Below are positions 1-11,224 of a stretch of DNA of 64,000 bases, piece after piece. The position numbers and the translations under genes are program-made. The notes under the pieces were generated by a model. The model was not told where the DNA came from and ran no database searches. It was given only the letters and a program-made list of their open reading frames with translations. Location: NCBI GenBank assembly GCA_029891385.1, contig CM057232.1, positions 65,285,824-65,349,823 of the forward strand, read 5' to 3'. How positions within the stretch are numbered: position 1 is the stretch's first letter; each line of letters starts with the position of its first letter. Source of the DNA: Erythroxylum novogranatense. Taxonomy: Eukaryota > Streptophyta > Magnoliopsida > Malpighiales > Erythroxylaceae.

Positions 1-301
1 GCTCTTCTCTTCACACCATCGTCCATCAAGCTTTCTTCTCCATTGATTCAAGCTCTCCATAGGACAGAGGTAGGGTCTAGCAGCCTTTACTTTGTTCTAG
101 CTATTCCCGGGTCAAAAGGGTTTGTCCCGGTTAGGTTTTCTGATCTCTGCGTGGATACCTTTAGAGATAGTCTCTATTGGCTATTCAGGTTTGAGTCTTT
201 ATACTGACACATAGATCCTGGCCTTCGGGAAGGTCCCGGTGACAAAAATTTTTGTTTTCCGCACCTGGTACATGTGATGTACCTTCCCGGATTTTTTTAC
301 A
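1..301 (+). repeat. 3' part of the 5' LTR of A1
   Basis: It matches the last 300 bases of the A2 LTRs (around 34150-34420 and 41900-42162), sharing the TGTCCCGGTTAG stretch and the terminal block with ACATGTGATGTACC. It ends in TACA one base before the primer-binding site. The U3 part lies outside the window. Confidence 0.9.
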
Positions 302-302
302 G

Positions 303-314
303 TGGTATCAGAGC
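303..314 (+). other. Primer-binding site of A1 (initiator-Met tRNA)
   Basis: TGGTATCAGAGC is the standard plant complement to the 3' end of initiator-Met tRNA. It lies one base after the 5' LTR and would prime minus-strand DNA synthesis. Confidence 0.93.
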
Positions 315-1424
315 CACTTGTGTCGTGTATGAAGCTAAAACCCTAGCTAGGTCGGACTTTCTATTTGAATTTGACGTTGATGCATGCATGCTGTCCAAAT
401 TTCGAATTATTATAGGGATATGTTTTTTGAAAAATTTCTGCCCAGAATTGTTCATAGCATGTTATAGAATATGTCTGTGAAAGATGAGAATTTATCAATT
501 TGTTTTGATATAGTTTTGCTATTTTATTCCCTAAGGTTCTAGATGATGTTTTGTGACACATTCTGTGAACAGGCATGTGTATAAATTCGATAATAAATTC
601 TAGAAAAATTATTTTTCGGATTGGCCTTCACCAAAATGTCCCAAAGATGTTTCTGAATGTCTATGTGGATGGAAAAGTGTTTTCAAGGTGATTTACTATT
701 TATTCACGAATTTATTCTATGATGTTGGGAATAGCTGTGTTGATGAACACAGATTTTGAATCGGTTTTGTTGCTTAGATTGACTGAGTTTTTTATGTCTA
801 TAAATCCTAAAAAACTTCATGAGGCATTTTATGAACATTTAGTAACCTGTGTAATTTTCTCATAATTTATTGAAATTGTTTCAATGATTATTTCGAGCAA
901 TGTGTAGTACTTGGCAGTTTTGTGTACATTGCTGGGACTGTTTTGCTTGGCATAATTGAATGTGTATTTTTCAGTTCCAATGCCTTGGACCATTTTTAAT
1001 GTGATTGAAAATGAGTCATATTGATGTAGTATGCTTTCCAAATTGAATTGCTTGAATTTGGTTTTCCAAGAATTTTCGGATGCCGAATAGGTCACATTAG
1101 CGTCTCGTTAGTGTATTTCATTATCTTGCTTGTTTTGGCCGTCATAATTTTTTGTGACTTGTGCCGAAGTAATTTGATAACGTATGGACTAGCTAGAGAT
1201 GCTTAGGGTGATAATTTGGTGTTTCCTAAATTGTTTGGATATTTATGAGTAATGACTCATTTTTAAGCTTTTCTTGTATGGTTTGACTATATATGGCAAT
1301 CATGTAACAATGAAGTGTTCATTGGTACATCAAATTAACAATATTACCTAGGTATGATGGTATTGAGAATTGGGATTACATGGATTGAGGAATTAGCGAT
1401 TAGAGATAATAGCAATTTTAGTTG

Positions 1425-1559
1425 GATAAGTCGACTTATCTGAGGACATAAGTCGACTTGTTCAAAGTCTTGCCATAAATCGACTTGTATCATGATATAA
1501 AGGCGACTTGTGCGTGAAGCGAGGGCATAAAGCGACTTGCATTCTTTGTAAGTCGACTT
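1425..1559 (+). repeat. AAGTCGACTT palindrome cluster, A1 leader
   Basis: Perfect copies lie at 1428-1437 (inside the 16-base palindrome GATAAGTCGACTTATC), 1450-1459 and 1550-1559. Between them are decayed copies such as AAATCGACTT. The same cluster occupies the same distance from the primer site in A2. Confidence 0.85.
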
Positions 1560-1756
1560 GTGACATCTCAAGAGGGATGATGGATGATTATAAGGAAAGA
1601 TTCAATGTGATTGATGAAACCTAAATCATTCCATATAGTCCCGGCGACTATAATCCTTTAGCTTGGAGTCTAGAGTTCGAAATCCCTCCTCGGTATATGA
1701 AAACTAACGCCTTCCATTAATATGGTAAGAACCAGAGTTCTTATAGGGTTAGGTTG

Positions 1757-2130
1757 TTGGGCAAACCCAAGCTCGCTCTATACGGATATGTTGAACCATG
1801 AAAATGCGATTTTGGATTAATGGGTTGGTTTTCACTAAGCGTTGGTTTGTTGAGTAAACTCAAGGTCAACGTGGACGAGGCGAAATTGGGTAGCATACAT
1901 CGATGTATCGCATCAAAGAGTTGATAACCCAATGTAAGTGCACACATCAACAAGTTGATAGACGATCGATAGTTGTGTCTAAGATGTAATTGGTATATCG
2001 ATACCTCCGAGACATAAGGTGGCTTGTTGGGTAAACCCAAGGTCATGGTTAATGTCGGTTATCGATGATGCAATTGGTATGTTCGATACCTACCGATTGA
2101 CCTAAGTTGTGGCTTGTTGGGTAAACCCAA
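1757..2130 (+). repeat. Four-copy hairpin repeat in the A1 leader
   Basis: Self-complementary units lie at 1757-1770, 1850-1863, 2027-2040 and 2117-2130, three of them followed by AAGGTCA or a near copy. Stems are TTGGG/CCCAA in copies 1, 3 and 4 and TTGAG/CTCAA in copy 2, so the stem pairing is kept while the bases differ. Other inverted repeats lie between them, such as GGTATATCGATACC at 1992-2005. The equivalent tract in A2 is 35952-36337. Confidence 0.82.
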
Positions 2131-2320
2131 GGTCATTCTTAGCAATATCGGATATCAACCTACTAGGACATTATGTCATCTTGTTTCTTTGGCTTCGTAA
2201 TGAGGGTTATGGATTCTATGAAACTAGTGGGAGCTTTTTGCATATCATTTAAGTCCTTATGATTATGCATCTTTTCTTATTCTAACATTCTTTCTCTCTT
2301 TTCGTTTAGGTTGGTTGAAG

Positions 2321-3110
2321 ATGTCTTCCAGTGTGAACTTACGCTCGCTAATGGATTTCAACAAGTTAACTGGACCGAATTTTCTTGACTGGCTAAGGAA
2401 TCTGAGAATTGTTCTCAGATCTGAGGAACTGGGATACATCCTAGATGTTCCACTTCCAGATGCACCTGATGTCGATGCTTCTGATGAGGATCAGAAGGCA
2501 TATCGTAAGCATTTAAAGGACAGTGACATGGCTACTTGCATTATGCTTGCCTCGATGTCACCAGAGCTGCAGAAGCAACACTAGTCCATGGATGCTCACA
2601 CTATAGTATTTCATCTTAGGGAGCTGTTTGATGAGCAAGCTCGGTCTGAAAGGTTCGAGACCTCAAGACTTCTCTTCACCATAAAAATGGCTCCAGGGAC
2701 ATCTGCTGTGCAGTATGCCCTGAAGATGAATGGCTATATTGAGAGATTGGTCGTCTTAGGTTTTGTAATGGATTATGAGTTAGGTATAGACTTAATTCTG
2801 GTTGGATTGTCCGAGAGTTATTCACAGTTCGTGTTAAACTATCGGATGAACCAAATATCCACAACAATACCTGAGTTGATCAATTTGCTCAAGACAATGA
2901 CGGAACTATCAAGAATGATAGTAATCAAGTGCTAATGGTGGTGCTTCTTCTTACGGTTCAAAGAAAAAGAACCCAAAGAAGAAGAAGGCCAAGAAACCAA
3001 AGGAAGCGCCATCAAGAAGAAGACCAAGGAAGGCGCCGAAAGGAACTTGCTTCCATTGTGGTAAAGATGGCCATTGGAGGCTAATTGCAAAGTCTATCTG
3101 AGTCACCAAG
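2321..3110 (+). pseudogene. gag: Copia gag (A1), broken
   Basis: The nucleocapsid and capsid precursor of a copia element. It starts at the ATG at 2321, after a pyrimidine tract, with residues MSSSVNLRSLMDFNKLTGPN followed by DWLRNLRIVL, typical of copia gag N-termini. A TAG at 2582 interrupts the frame, which continues from 2588 through the conserved MNGYIERL and LVGLSESYSQF stretches. A frameshift near 2895 separates this from a lysine-rich basic tract and a zinc knuckle (CFHCGKDGHW, about 3053-3080), whose last cysteine is reached only after another shift. Known role of the family: a virus-like particle that packages the element RNA. The breaks make this a relic. Confidence 0.87.
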
Positions 3111-3149
3111 CGAAGAAGGCATCGGATGCCTCAACTACTTCAGTATGTA

Positions 3150-6100
3150 TGTCATTGAGGTTAATCTTTTCGATTACAACATTTGGGTATTTGATCTGGT
3201 TGTGGCTCACACATATGTAATGATATCGCGGGCCTAAGGGACGATGAGCGACTCGTGAAGGAGAACTAGACTGCGTGTTGGAAATGGAGCAAGAGTTCTT
3301 TGCATTAGCCGTAGGAACCTATGTTTTGTCTCTCCCACTGGGTTTGTACTCGAATTGGATGATTGTTATTTTGTACCGTTTGACAAAGAACATATTATAC
3401 ATTTCTTGTTTAAATAAATTGGTTTCCATTTGAATTTTAATAGCAATGGTTGTTCTATTAATTCTAATGGAATGCTTTATAATCTTGGTACATTATGCAA
3501 TGGAATTTACATATTAGATATGTCTCATCCAATTATGAATGTCAATGACACCAAGCGGCATAAAAGAGATAATTTAAAGTCAACTTACTTATGGCATTGT
3601 CGAACAGCCATATAAATGAGACACGCATCGCTAAACTCCATAAGAGTGGAAGTTTAGGGTCATTTGATTATGAATCATATGACACATGCGAATCTTGTTT
3701 ATTAGGCAAGATGACTAAGTTACCCTTCAAGGGAAAGGGTGAGCGAGCGATGGAGTATTAGACCTAATACATTCGGATGTATGCGGAACGATGTCCATCC
3801 ATGCTAGAAGTGGTTGTCGTTACTTCATTACTTTTATCGATGATTATTCTCGATATGGGTACTTGTATCTGATGAGATACAAATCTGAAGCGTTTGAAAA
3901 GTTCAAACAATTCAGAAATGAAGTAGAAAACCAACTTGGTAAAAGTATCAAGGCATTACGATCCGATCGTGGTGGAGAATACTTAGACCAACAGCTTTGG
4001 ATTATCTCAAAGATAATGGCATTTTATCTCGATGGACTCCTCCTTACACACCACAAAGACAATGGTGTGGCTGAAAGGAGAAATCGAACCTTGTTGGACA
4101 TGGTACGATCAATGATGGGTTTATACGATTACCAAAATCGTTTTGGGGGTATGCACTAGAGACAGCTGTTTACTTGTTAAACAGAGTTCCCTCTAAGACA
4201 GTTGATGTTACTCCATATGAGATGTGGACTAATAGAAAACCTTATCTTTCTCATTTGAAAGTTTGGGGTTGTCACCGCTTACGTGAAGTCGATTGGTCGA
4301 GATAAGCTTGAAGCAAAGTCGACAAGTGTTGGTTTGTAGGATATCCTAAAGAGACCATGGGATATCAATTCTACCTTTTGAGGAACAAAAGGTGTTTGTT
4401 TCAAAGCATGCTGTCTTCTTAGAGAAAGAGTTTCTTCTTGAAGAAGGCGGTGGGAGCAAAGTTGAACTTGAAGAAGTTCAAGATGCTCAAACAGAACCTG
4501 AATCAACTGCTGAACTCAGACCGCATCACTCATTCGGATGAAGTAACATTCAACCTTCTATTACACACAAAGTTAAGTGGTCAAGTAGGATACGACCGCT
4601 CTCGAGAGATATGGATTTTTTAAGTGAGCAGAATGACGTATTGCTCATAGAAGATGATGAGCCTGCTACCTATGAAGAGGTTACGAAAAGTTCAGAGTCG
4701 AAAAATGGCTTTCGCCATGAAAGCGAAATGGATTCCATGTACGAAAACCAAGTATGGACTTTGGTTGATGCACCAAGGATAAAACCTATAGGTGCAAATG
4801 GGTTTTAAGAAGAAAACCGACGTGGATGGTAATGTGATTACTTATAAAGCAAGGCTTGTGGCGAAAGGATTTCGTCAAAGACAAGGAGTTGACTATGACG
4901 AGACCTTGACCCAGAGCAATGCTTAAATCCATTCGGATACTCCTAGCCATTGCCGCTCATTATGATTATGAGATATGGAAAATGGATGTGAAGACAGCTT
5001 TCCTTAATGGAAATCTGGCCGAGGATGTGTACATGACACAACCAGAGGGCTTCACTTCCATCTATGGCGAAAAGGTATGCAAGCTTCAGAAATTCATTTA
5101 TGGATTGAAACAAGCATCTAGGAGTTGGAACATCCGTTTTGATGAGTCAATCAAAGAGTTTGGTTTCTCACAAAATCCGGATGAACACTGTGTGTATAAG
5201 AAGGTTAATGGGACTGCAATCGTATTCCTTGTACTATATGTGGATGACATATTATTACTAGGAAACGATGTCTCGATGCTACAATCAGTCAAAATTTGGT
5301 TGTCCAAACAATTTGCGATGAAAGACCTTGGTGAAGCAACTTTTATCCTCGGGATAAAGATTTATAGAGATAGATCGAAGAGGTTGCTTGGTCTTTCACA
5401 ATCATTGTACATAGACAAATTGCTAAAGAGGTTTAGCATGGAGCAATTCAAGAGAGGGTTTCTTCCCATGTCTCATGGGATAACACTCTCGAAATCTATG
5501 TGTCCTAAGACACAAGATGAGAGGATGCGCATGGATCGAGATCCGTATCGTCTGCGCAGCAGGATCGATCATGTATGCTATGTTATGTACAAGGCCCGAT
5601 GTATCGTATGCTCACGAGTGTCACGGCGGATACCAATCGGATCTGGTGAGGGTCCTTGGGTGGTATCAAGAATATCCTCAAGTACTTGCGAAGGACTAAG
5701 AATGTTTTCTTAATATATGGAGATGGAAATCTCCAGTGAGCGAGCATCGGATGCGATTTTCAATCGATAGGATGATTCAAAATCCCAATCAGGTTATGTT
5801 TTCACACCGAGCGGCGGAGCGATCGGTTGGAAGAGTTCAAACAAGAGACGACGGTGATTCAACGACCGAGGCGAGTACATTCTTTGCATCGAGGCAAAGA
5901 AAGGAAGTCGCTTGAATCAAGAAGATCATTCTTGAACTTGGTGTGGTTCCTAGTCGTGATGGGCCCATACTGGTTGTATTGTGACAACAATGGGGCTATT
6001 ACTCGTAAAGGAACCAGGTCTCACCAACGATCTAAACACGTACTCATGCAGATATCATCGATTCGAGAGATCATTGCGGAGGTGATGTCGAGATCGAGAG

Positions 6101-6209
6101 AATTCCTGAGCGAACATTGCTTGATCCGTTGATGAAGCCATTGTCACGTAAGAATTTTGATTCTCATGTACTCGCTTATGGTATTAGATACCAAGGCGAT
6201 TGGCTTTAG
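3150..6209 (+). pseudogene. pol: Copia pol (A1): protease, integrase, RT, RNase H, broken
   Basis: Domains come in copia order. The protease region (about 3160-3240) has lost its active-site motif by mutation, while A2 keeps an LDTG-like motif there. The integrase zinc-binding part (about 3550-3720) contains SCLLGKM; the core follows at 3780-4190 with FITFIDDYSRYGYLYL, SDRGGEYLD and NGVAERRNRTLLDMV. Reverse transcriptase runs from about 4610 to 5713, with MDVKTAFLNGN, YGLKQASRSWN and the catalytic VLYVDDILLLGND. RNase H follows to the TAG at 6207-6209, which overlaps the polypurine tract. Frameshifts near 3610, 4160, 4300, 4805, 4915, 5520 and beyond break it into pieces. Confidence 0.9.
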
Positions 6210-6222
6210 GTCAGTGGGAGAT
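6208..6222 (+). other. Polypurine tract of A1
   Basis: The purine-rich run containing GTGGGAGA directly precedes the 3' LTR and overlaps the pol stop. It would prime plus-strand DNA synthesis. A2 has GTCAAGTGGGAGA at the same place. Confidence 0.85.
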
Positions 6223-6223
6223 T

Positions 6224-7537
6224 TGTAGGTGTAAGTCGACTTGTATTGAGATGTAAGTCGACTTATACCGTTCGATACTAACAAGTCGACTTGTATACAG
6301 TGTAAGTCGACTTATGCATATCTGATCTTAGTGAGATTGTTAGAGTAGTGCCTAAAGGCAATCCCTTTAGCATTTTTGTTCATAGTCATGTATGCACTTT
6401 ATGAATAAATAAAGAAAGGCATGTTTCATTTGATGTTCTTTATGAATTGATATTGATCTTTAATCAAATTAATGAAGTCCATGATATATGACATAGCATG
6501 AAGGAAATTATGATGTGATCATAATCCTGAGATTCCTATCATGTGCAATTATGTCGATATCTAAATTCTCCTAGTTATAGGATTAATGAGGCTGGACATC
6601 ATTAATCCGGACGACTAACATATGTTATACTCCTTGATTGGATCAGCGGTGGATCTCGAAGCTGTAAATATGGGATATTTAGAGTTGACATGTGGATGCT
6701 TACTAGCGGTAGTAAGTACATTGGATGACTTGCCATGAGATCATCACATGGATGTCCTATTCTAATGTCAGTGATAATCTCATCATAGCAATGGTGCAAG
6801 TATCCTTAGACTTGAGGTACTCAAGGATATCTTGAATCTTGATCTTGTGCTTTGACTCCATTCCTTGTTGCCTTTCGAGGTTACTCATAGGGTGGTGCTT
6901 GGGTGCACTTGAGGTATTCAAGGTAGTTGAGTAGCCAATAGAGGATTCATCACTTCGTGATAGCGAAGAGATACCACACCTCTTGTCGGGATCATTACTT
7001 TAAGTCTCGGCAGAGCATAAATATGTCATGAAGAGTGTCTTCATGGACATATAAAGTAATGAGTCTAAGGCAGAACCGATATCACTTAGGCTAGACTTAG
7101 TCTAGTAAGAGTTGACACTTTGACCATACTCATAACCAAGTGGGGTATAGGATGATGAAAGGACGAATTGCACGGTAATTGTCTATGGAAGGGTTCGTGA
7201 TCTGGTTCGTGATGAATTCATCAAACCAATTACTTTCCGGTCAATTAGGGGTCATGATGTGTTGCTAGACGCCGCTCATGACTTGCTCAGATTAATTGTT
7301 AATCTAAGTGGCCAACATAACCGGGAACCTAAAGGGTCACACGCATAAGAGTGTTTCAGAGAATTCGTAAAATAGTATTGGACAGAGTTCCATAATGGAG
7401 AGCATTAGGATTAAATGGATCCCGATGAGATCGAGATATGTCCCGATGAGATCGCGACATCGATATTGCTGAAAAAGGTTTTCGGGGGTTTATCCCATAC
7501 CGGGACTCGGTAGCCCGATAGGACCGATCCCATTTTG
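6224..7537 (+). repeat. 3' LTR of A1, truncated
   Basis: It starts TGTAGGTGTAAG and aligns with the A2 LTRs: four AAGTCGACTT sites, then CCTAAAGGCAATCCC, then AATAAATAAAG, then a long non-coding body. Similarity ends near 7537 (after a CCGATAGGACCGATCCC-like stretch also seen at 41530). The last 600 bp or so, with the transcription start side of the LTR, are missing and gypsy sequence follows. Confidence 0.88.
6233..6313 (+). repeat. Four AAGTCGACTT sites at the start of the A1 3' LTR
   Basis: Perfect decamers at 6233-6242, 6255-6264, 6283-6292 and 6304-6313 sit at the extreme U3 end. Their order and approximate spacing match A2 at 32485-32565 and 40234-40313. Confidence 0.88.
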
Positions 7538-7723
7538 GTGTTTGGTTATGATATGGATGGTATTTAAGATAAGAGGTGAAAAACATTAAGAATATATGTG
7601 GTAAGAAATTTGAATAAGCAAATGACTAGGATTATTTGGAAGACATGCGTAAAGACAAAGTATTGCTTGACGTTTGCATAAGTATGAATTTCGAGGACGA
7701 AATTCTTTTAAGAGGGGGAGAAA
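7538..7723 (+). other. 3' end of a Tekay/Del-like gypsy internal region
   Basis: About 185 bp ends with ATTTCGAGGACGAAATTC and a polypurine tract (AAGAGGGGGAGAAA, about 7709-7722) directly before an LTR start. The same end occurs at 20176-20211 in the giant-LTR element. From memory this is the signature end of Tekay/Del chromoviruses. The coding part of this element is gone. Confidence 0.82.
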
Positions 7724-8183
7724 TGTTGGCCCCTGAATTTTTTTTTTAGTAATTAAGCATGTCTAAATTATTTTGAGGTAGTGTTTAAATTATTTTGAGA
7801 TTTTAGCTCTTAAGAAATGGAGATTAAATAATGGATTAAGTCTAAAATAGAGTTGAATTAGTTGTTAGAAATTAAAGGAATAAGATGGCTTGAGGGCAAT
7901 TTAGGAAGTTAGCATATGTTGTTAAGGTTGAAGGCTAATAAGGAAGGGCCCTATAGTCTTTAAGTAGTCATAAAAGAATGAAAGATAATTGAAGAAAGTG
8001 ATGGGTTGCGTGGATGAAGAGGAAGAAATAGAAAATTGTTAAGTTTTATAAAGGGATGGCCAAAACTACGTAGTTTTGGAGAGTTTAGCTTAGGTTTTAG
8101 TTTTAAAAAGCCATGTGTTAGGAAATTGGAAGAGGGACCATGAAAATTCTAGAAGAAAGAAAGGAGAGAGTGAGTCATCGTGA

Positions 8184-8191
8184 GAAGAGAA

Positions 8192-8224
<33 letters not shown>

Positions 8225-8238
8225 AGAAGAAGAAAGAG
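8184..8238 (+). repeat. GAA microsatellite
   Basis: An uninterrupted run of GAA-type triplets (8184-8213) continues as an imperfect GAA/GAG tract. It lies in the purine-rich part of the LTR upstream of the putative donor; the other gypsy LTRs have shorter purine-rich tracts at the same place. Confidence 0.9.
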
Positions 8239-8897
8239 GTAGGTCTTTGGGATTTTTCTTGCTTATTGAAGAGTGGTGGAGTGTTTAAGGAGGAGAAAGA
8301 AAGAAAAGTTTAAGAGTTTTCATCAAAGCTAGGAGAGGGAGAAATTTCGTGGGTCTCCTCTCAAGGTAAGAAAAATGATGAATTCTATGGTTATATGAGT
8401 GGTTTTTAATGCTTAAAGCTTGGGTAAGGTTTGGGTTAAGTTAGATAGGTTTAATCCCATGTTTTCCTATCCTAGAATTGTTTAATTTGGGTTATTATCA
8501 TGTTAATTGGGTTATTATTGTTTAATGAAGGTGATGAGAGGTTATTAGAGCTAGAAGCAAAGTCAATTGACTCATTGCAAGGCTGAAGGATTAAGGTGGG
8601 TAATGTTTTAATGATTGAGATTATAGGCTACTGTTTGTTTTAAAATAAATGTTATCTAATGTTTTTAAATGGTTTATAAAGTTGTATAAATGATTCTTTG
8701 TGATGGGTTGAATTAGTATGAGATGTTTTACATTTTGGGAAATAATTGTGAAATGATTTGTGAAGTGAAAAAGTTGGATACTTGATTTTGGAAAAACGAC
8801 AATTTGGGAAAATTATGTGAAAGTAAAAATTTGCAAGAGCCAATTGTGGCTAATGATTATGAATTGTATGAATTATATGATATGCATGCTTGTTTGG

Positions 8898-9062
8898 GTT
8901 TGTGGTGGTCCCTCATGTGTGATAGGTGCACCTGTCAAAATTATAGCCTTCTCCCCTGCCGCTAAGTGGCAATGGAACTCCTCACGGACTCCTTCATGTG
9001 TTCACGGCTACATGACCGCTTGCGAAATGTGTAGTACGTCTGTTTGGATCCACCCAAACCAT
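8898..9062 (+). other. Conserved folded LTR box, copy 1
   Basis: It shares GGTTTGTGGT, a CCCTCA run, GCCTTCTCCC and GTGTAGTACGT with the other gypsy LTRs. Possible stems are AGGTG/CACCT (8925-8934), a CTACAT/ATGTGTAG outer stem (9008-9034) and an inner CGC/GCG hairpin (9017-9024). No function is known to me. Confidence 0.65.
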
Positions 9063-9849
9063 CTTATATCGATTATGTGGTATGCTTGTCTATGTAGTTC
9101 TTGTGAGTTATGTTGTTTGATAAATGCTTTTGATTAATTGACTTATTGTTTTCTCCATGCTTATATGATCTTGATGTGTAATTGCTTGATGAAATGAGTT
9201 TTTTCAAAAAGGTTTTGATAAATTTATAAAGTTCCGATCAATGTGATATTGGTTTTGAAAACAAGGAATTTTGATGAAATGAAAGTGTTTTTGACCAAAG
9301 TAAATAGTTTTTGATAAGTTTGAAAGATTTTTATAAATCTGAAAATTGTTTTGAGAATGAAAAATAAAGAACGTTTTTGGCTTATTTTCTTAATTATTAA
9401 GCTGTTACCCACTGAGCCGTCGAGCTCACACCCCCCTTTTTCCCTCCACAGGTAACGAGCGGGAATACGAGTTAAAGTATTGGGATTGAGGCATCACTTC
9501 AATGTTCTTAACTTAGAAGTCTTTTTGTTTTGATATGAAGCATTAGGTTTCATTTGGAGATTTGTTTCAATATGTACGTCGACATTTGACATTTGGATTG
9601 TAATCGGGCTAAATGCCCTATAAAGCGTTGTAATGACTCAGATTTGTTATATAAGTACAAGAGTGTTGAGTTTTAATGTATTTTGTGCAATTCATATATG
9701 CTTTATCACAATGTATCATTGTATGGATTGAATTTGACAAGAAAGGGAAAATGAACTACTTTATAGTTTGGATTTGATTAGAATGATAGGAGTGTGGATT
9801 GTTGCCTTGAATTGAGTATGGAGATACTCTTGTGATTGAGTTATGATAT

Positions 9850-11224
9850 ATGAGGTTGGATGTTAAGTTTTGTGCAGGTGGAGGTACTAGGAATGAAGAT
9901 TGGTTAGTTAAAGTTTTAGTGGAGGTGCTGTCAAAATTGTTGTAAAATTTGACCAGAACTTCTTTTTAGTATTAGGTCCTCTTAAGGTTTGAATTGGAAC
10001 AAAGAGTCTTCATGAAGATTGTAGTAGAAGTTCAAATCTTTCTAAGGGTATATCATTTGTCTCTTTTGGACTTGGGGTTAAAAAGTTATGAGGATTAGAT
10101 CACATTAGTCACTGTTCATTTAGCCATGTTACTGATATATTGGTCTTTAGTGAGCAGTGTTTTTGAGTGGCTTTTTACCCTACTTAATGATGAAATTAAC
10201 ATTTTCACCCTTCTTGAATGTTGTAGAACATCTTGTTATCTTTCCATTGGGGTATAATATGTACTTTTTAGAATTTGGAGCAAGAAGTTATGACAATTGA
10301 AAGATAACAACTAAGGTCCATTTTGGTTGTTCATGTAGCTTATTAGTTTATGATGACTTTGATGAAAAGTGATTGAAATCCAGGATTTGATGAATCAATG
10401 GAGCTAGAGATTTTGAAGTTGATGAATTAAACTTGAACTTTAAGATGTTATGAAGTGTTTAGGTTTTGGAATGAGTAAATTTGGAAGGGTATAAATGGTT
10501 ATGAAGTTAGGTTGAAGTTTGAGATGCATTGGATGAAGATTTGAAGTTTTGGGAATTTGCGTGTCCGTTAAACGGACATGAATGTCCATTAAACGGACAG
10601 CCTCGGGTGTAGAAACACCCCTTCCCTTGCCCGTGTCCGTTAAACGGACTTGCATGTCCGTTTAACGGACATTTGCGAACCATTTGGTACCATTTCATCC
10701 GTACCTGTCTGTCCGTTTAACGGACAGGTACGGGAAAGATGGTGCATTTTCAAATTTTTAGAGGCTGAATCTCGTTTTATGGTCTTCATGAAAGTTGTAG
10801 ACCTAGATGTCTACTTTCTAATGGTACAAACACAAAAGAAATCCAATTTATGGATCAAAAGTTATAGTGATCGCGCCAAAATAGTTTCAAACTGATTTAG
10901 GGCATGAACATACTTGACTCTTTGGGGAATAAATCCCTCCTCCAACCTCCAATTGAGGTGAGGCTTAAACCATTATATTACTAAGACATATATCTTCCTA
11001 TCCAGAAAAATTTGTATCATTTGGAGTCAAATTGAAAAAGTTTGCATTAAAGTAAGTGAGAGGTCGATTTGGAGATCATATTTAGAGTATGAACTCATTT
11101 AGGCTTTTTAAGCATATCTTGAGTTATACAACTCCGTTTGAGGTGATTCTTGTTGCAAAACAAACTTGAGGCATAGAGCTACAATTCTTATGAATAAGTC
11201 AACCTTTGATTTTGGTATTTACAT
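9850..11224 (+). repeat. Fragment of an LTR related to the solo LTR at 49059-50972
   Basis: From about 10200 to 11070 the sequence is homologous to the reverse complement of about 50600-49900. Shared landmarks are GTTATGAAGT before a TTTAGG block, the TGTCCGTTTAACGGACA palindromes, AGAGGCTGAAT, GGTCTTCATGA and AGTTTCAAA. Neither end shows clean LTR termini. The left edge is a guess, and the right edge abuts the broken gag of G1 near 11225. Confidence 0.65.
10562..10726 (+). repeat. TGTCCGTTTAACGGACA palindrome cluster
   Basis: Five near-perfect inverted repeats lie at 10562-10578, 10583-10599, 10634-10650, 10655-10671 and 10710-10726. The last extends outward as GTACCTGTC and GACAGGTAC. The equivalent cluster is at 50128-50308. 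Confidence 0.9.

Larger units (their letters stand above)
315..2320 (+). other. Long untranslated leader of A1
   Basis: About 2 kb between primer site and gag holds no ORF of note. It aligns with the A2 leader (34434-36530). Two organised parts stand out: a cluster of AAGTCGACTT palindromes (1425-1559) and a hairpin-rich tract (1740-2150). A block near 1705-1755 is almost unchanged between A1 and A2. Just before gag comes a pyrimidine-rich run ending TTTAG (about 2285-2309) that looks like a 3' splice site. Confidence 0.75.
1..7537 (+). mobile_element. Ty1/copia retrotransposon A1, decayed
   Basis: The element reads in copia order on the plus strand: end of a 5' LTR, initiator-Met primer site, a leader of about 2 kb, gag, then protease, integrase, reverse transcriptase and RNase H, polypurine tract and the start of a 3' LTR. 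It belongs to the same family as the complete element at 32475-42162, which it matches along its whole length by eye. The 5' LTR is cut by the window edge. The 3' LTR stops near 7537, about 600 bp short of the expected length, where unrelated gypsy sequence begins. Stops and frameshifts throughout gag and pol mean it cannot encode a working polyprotein. Confidence 0.92.
7724..9850 (+). repeat. Gypsy (Tekay-like) 3' LTR
   Basis: It starts TGTTGGCCCCTG directly after the polypurine tract. In order it holds a purine-rich stretch with a GAA run (8184-8238), a splice-donor-like AAG/GTAAG at 8365/8366, the conserved folded box (about 8898-9062), a GAGCTC motif and an acceptor-like TTTTTCCCTCCACAG ending at 9451. 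The far boundary is uncertain: no CA end with primer site follows, and by about 10200 the sequence matches a different LTR family. Confidence 0.72.
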
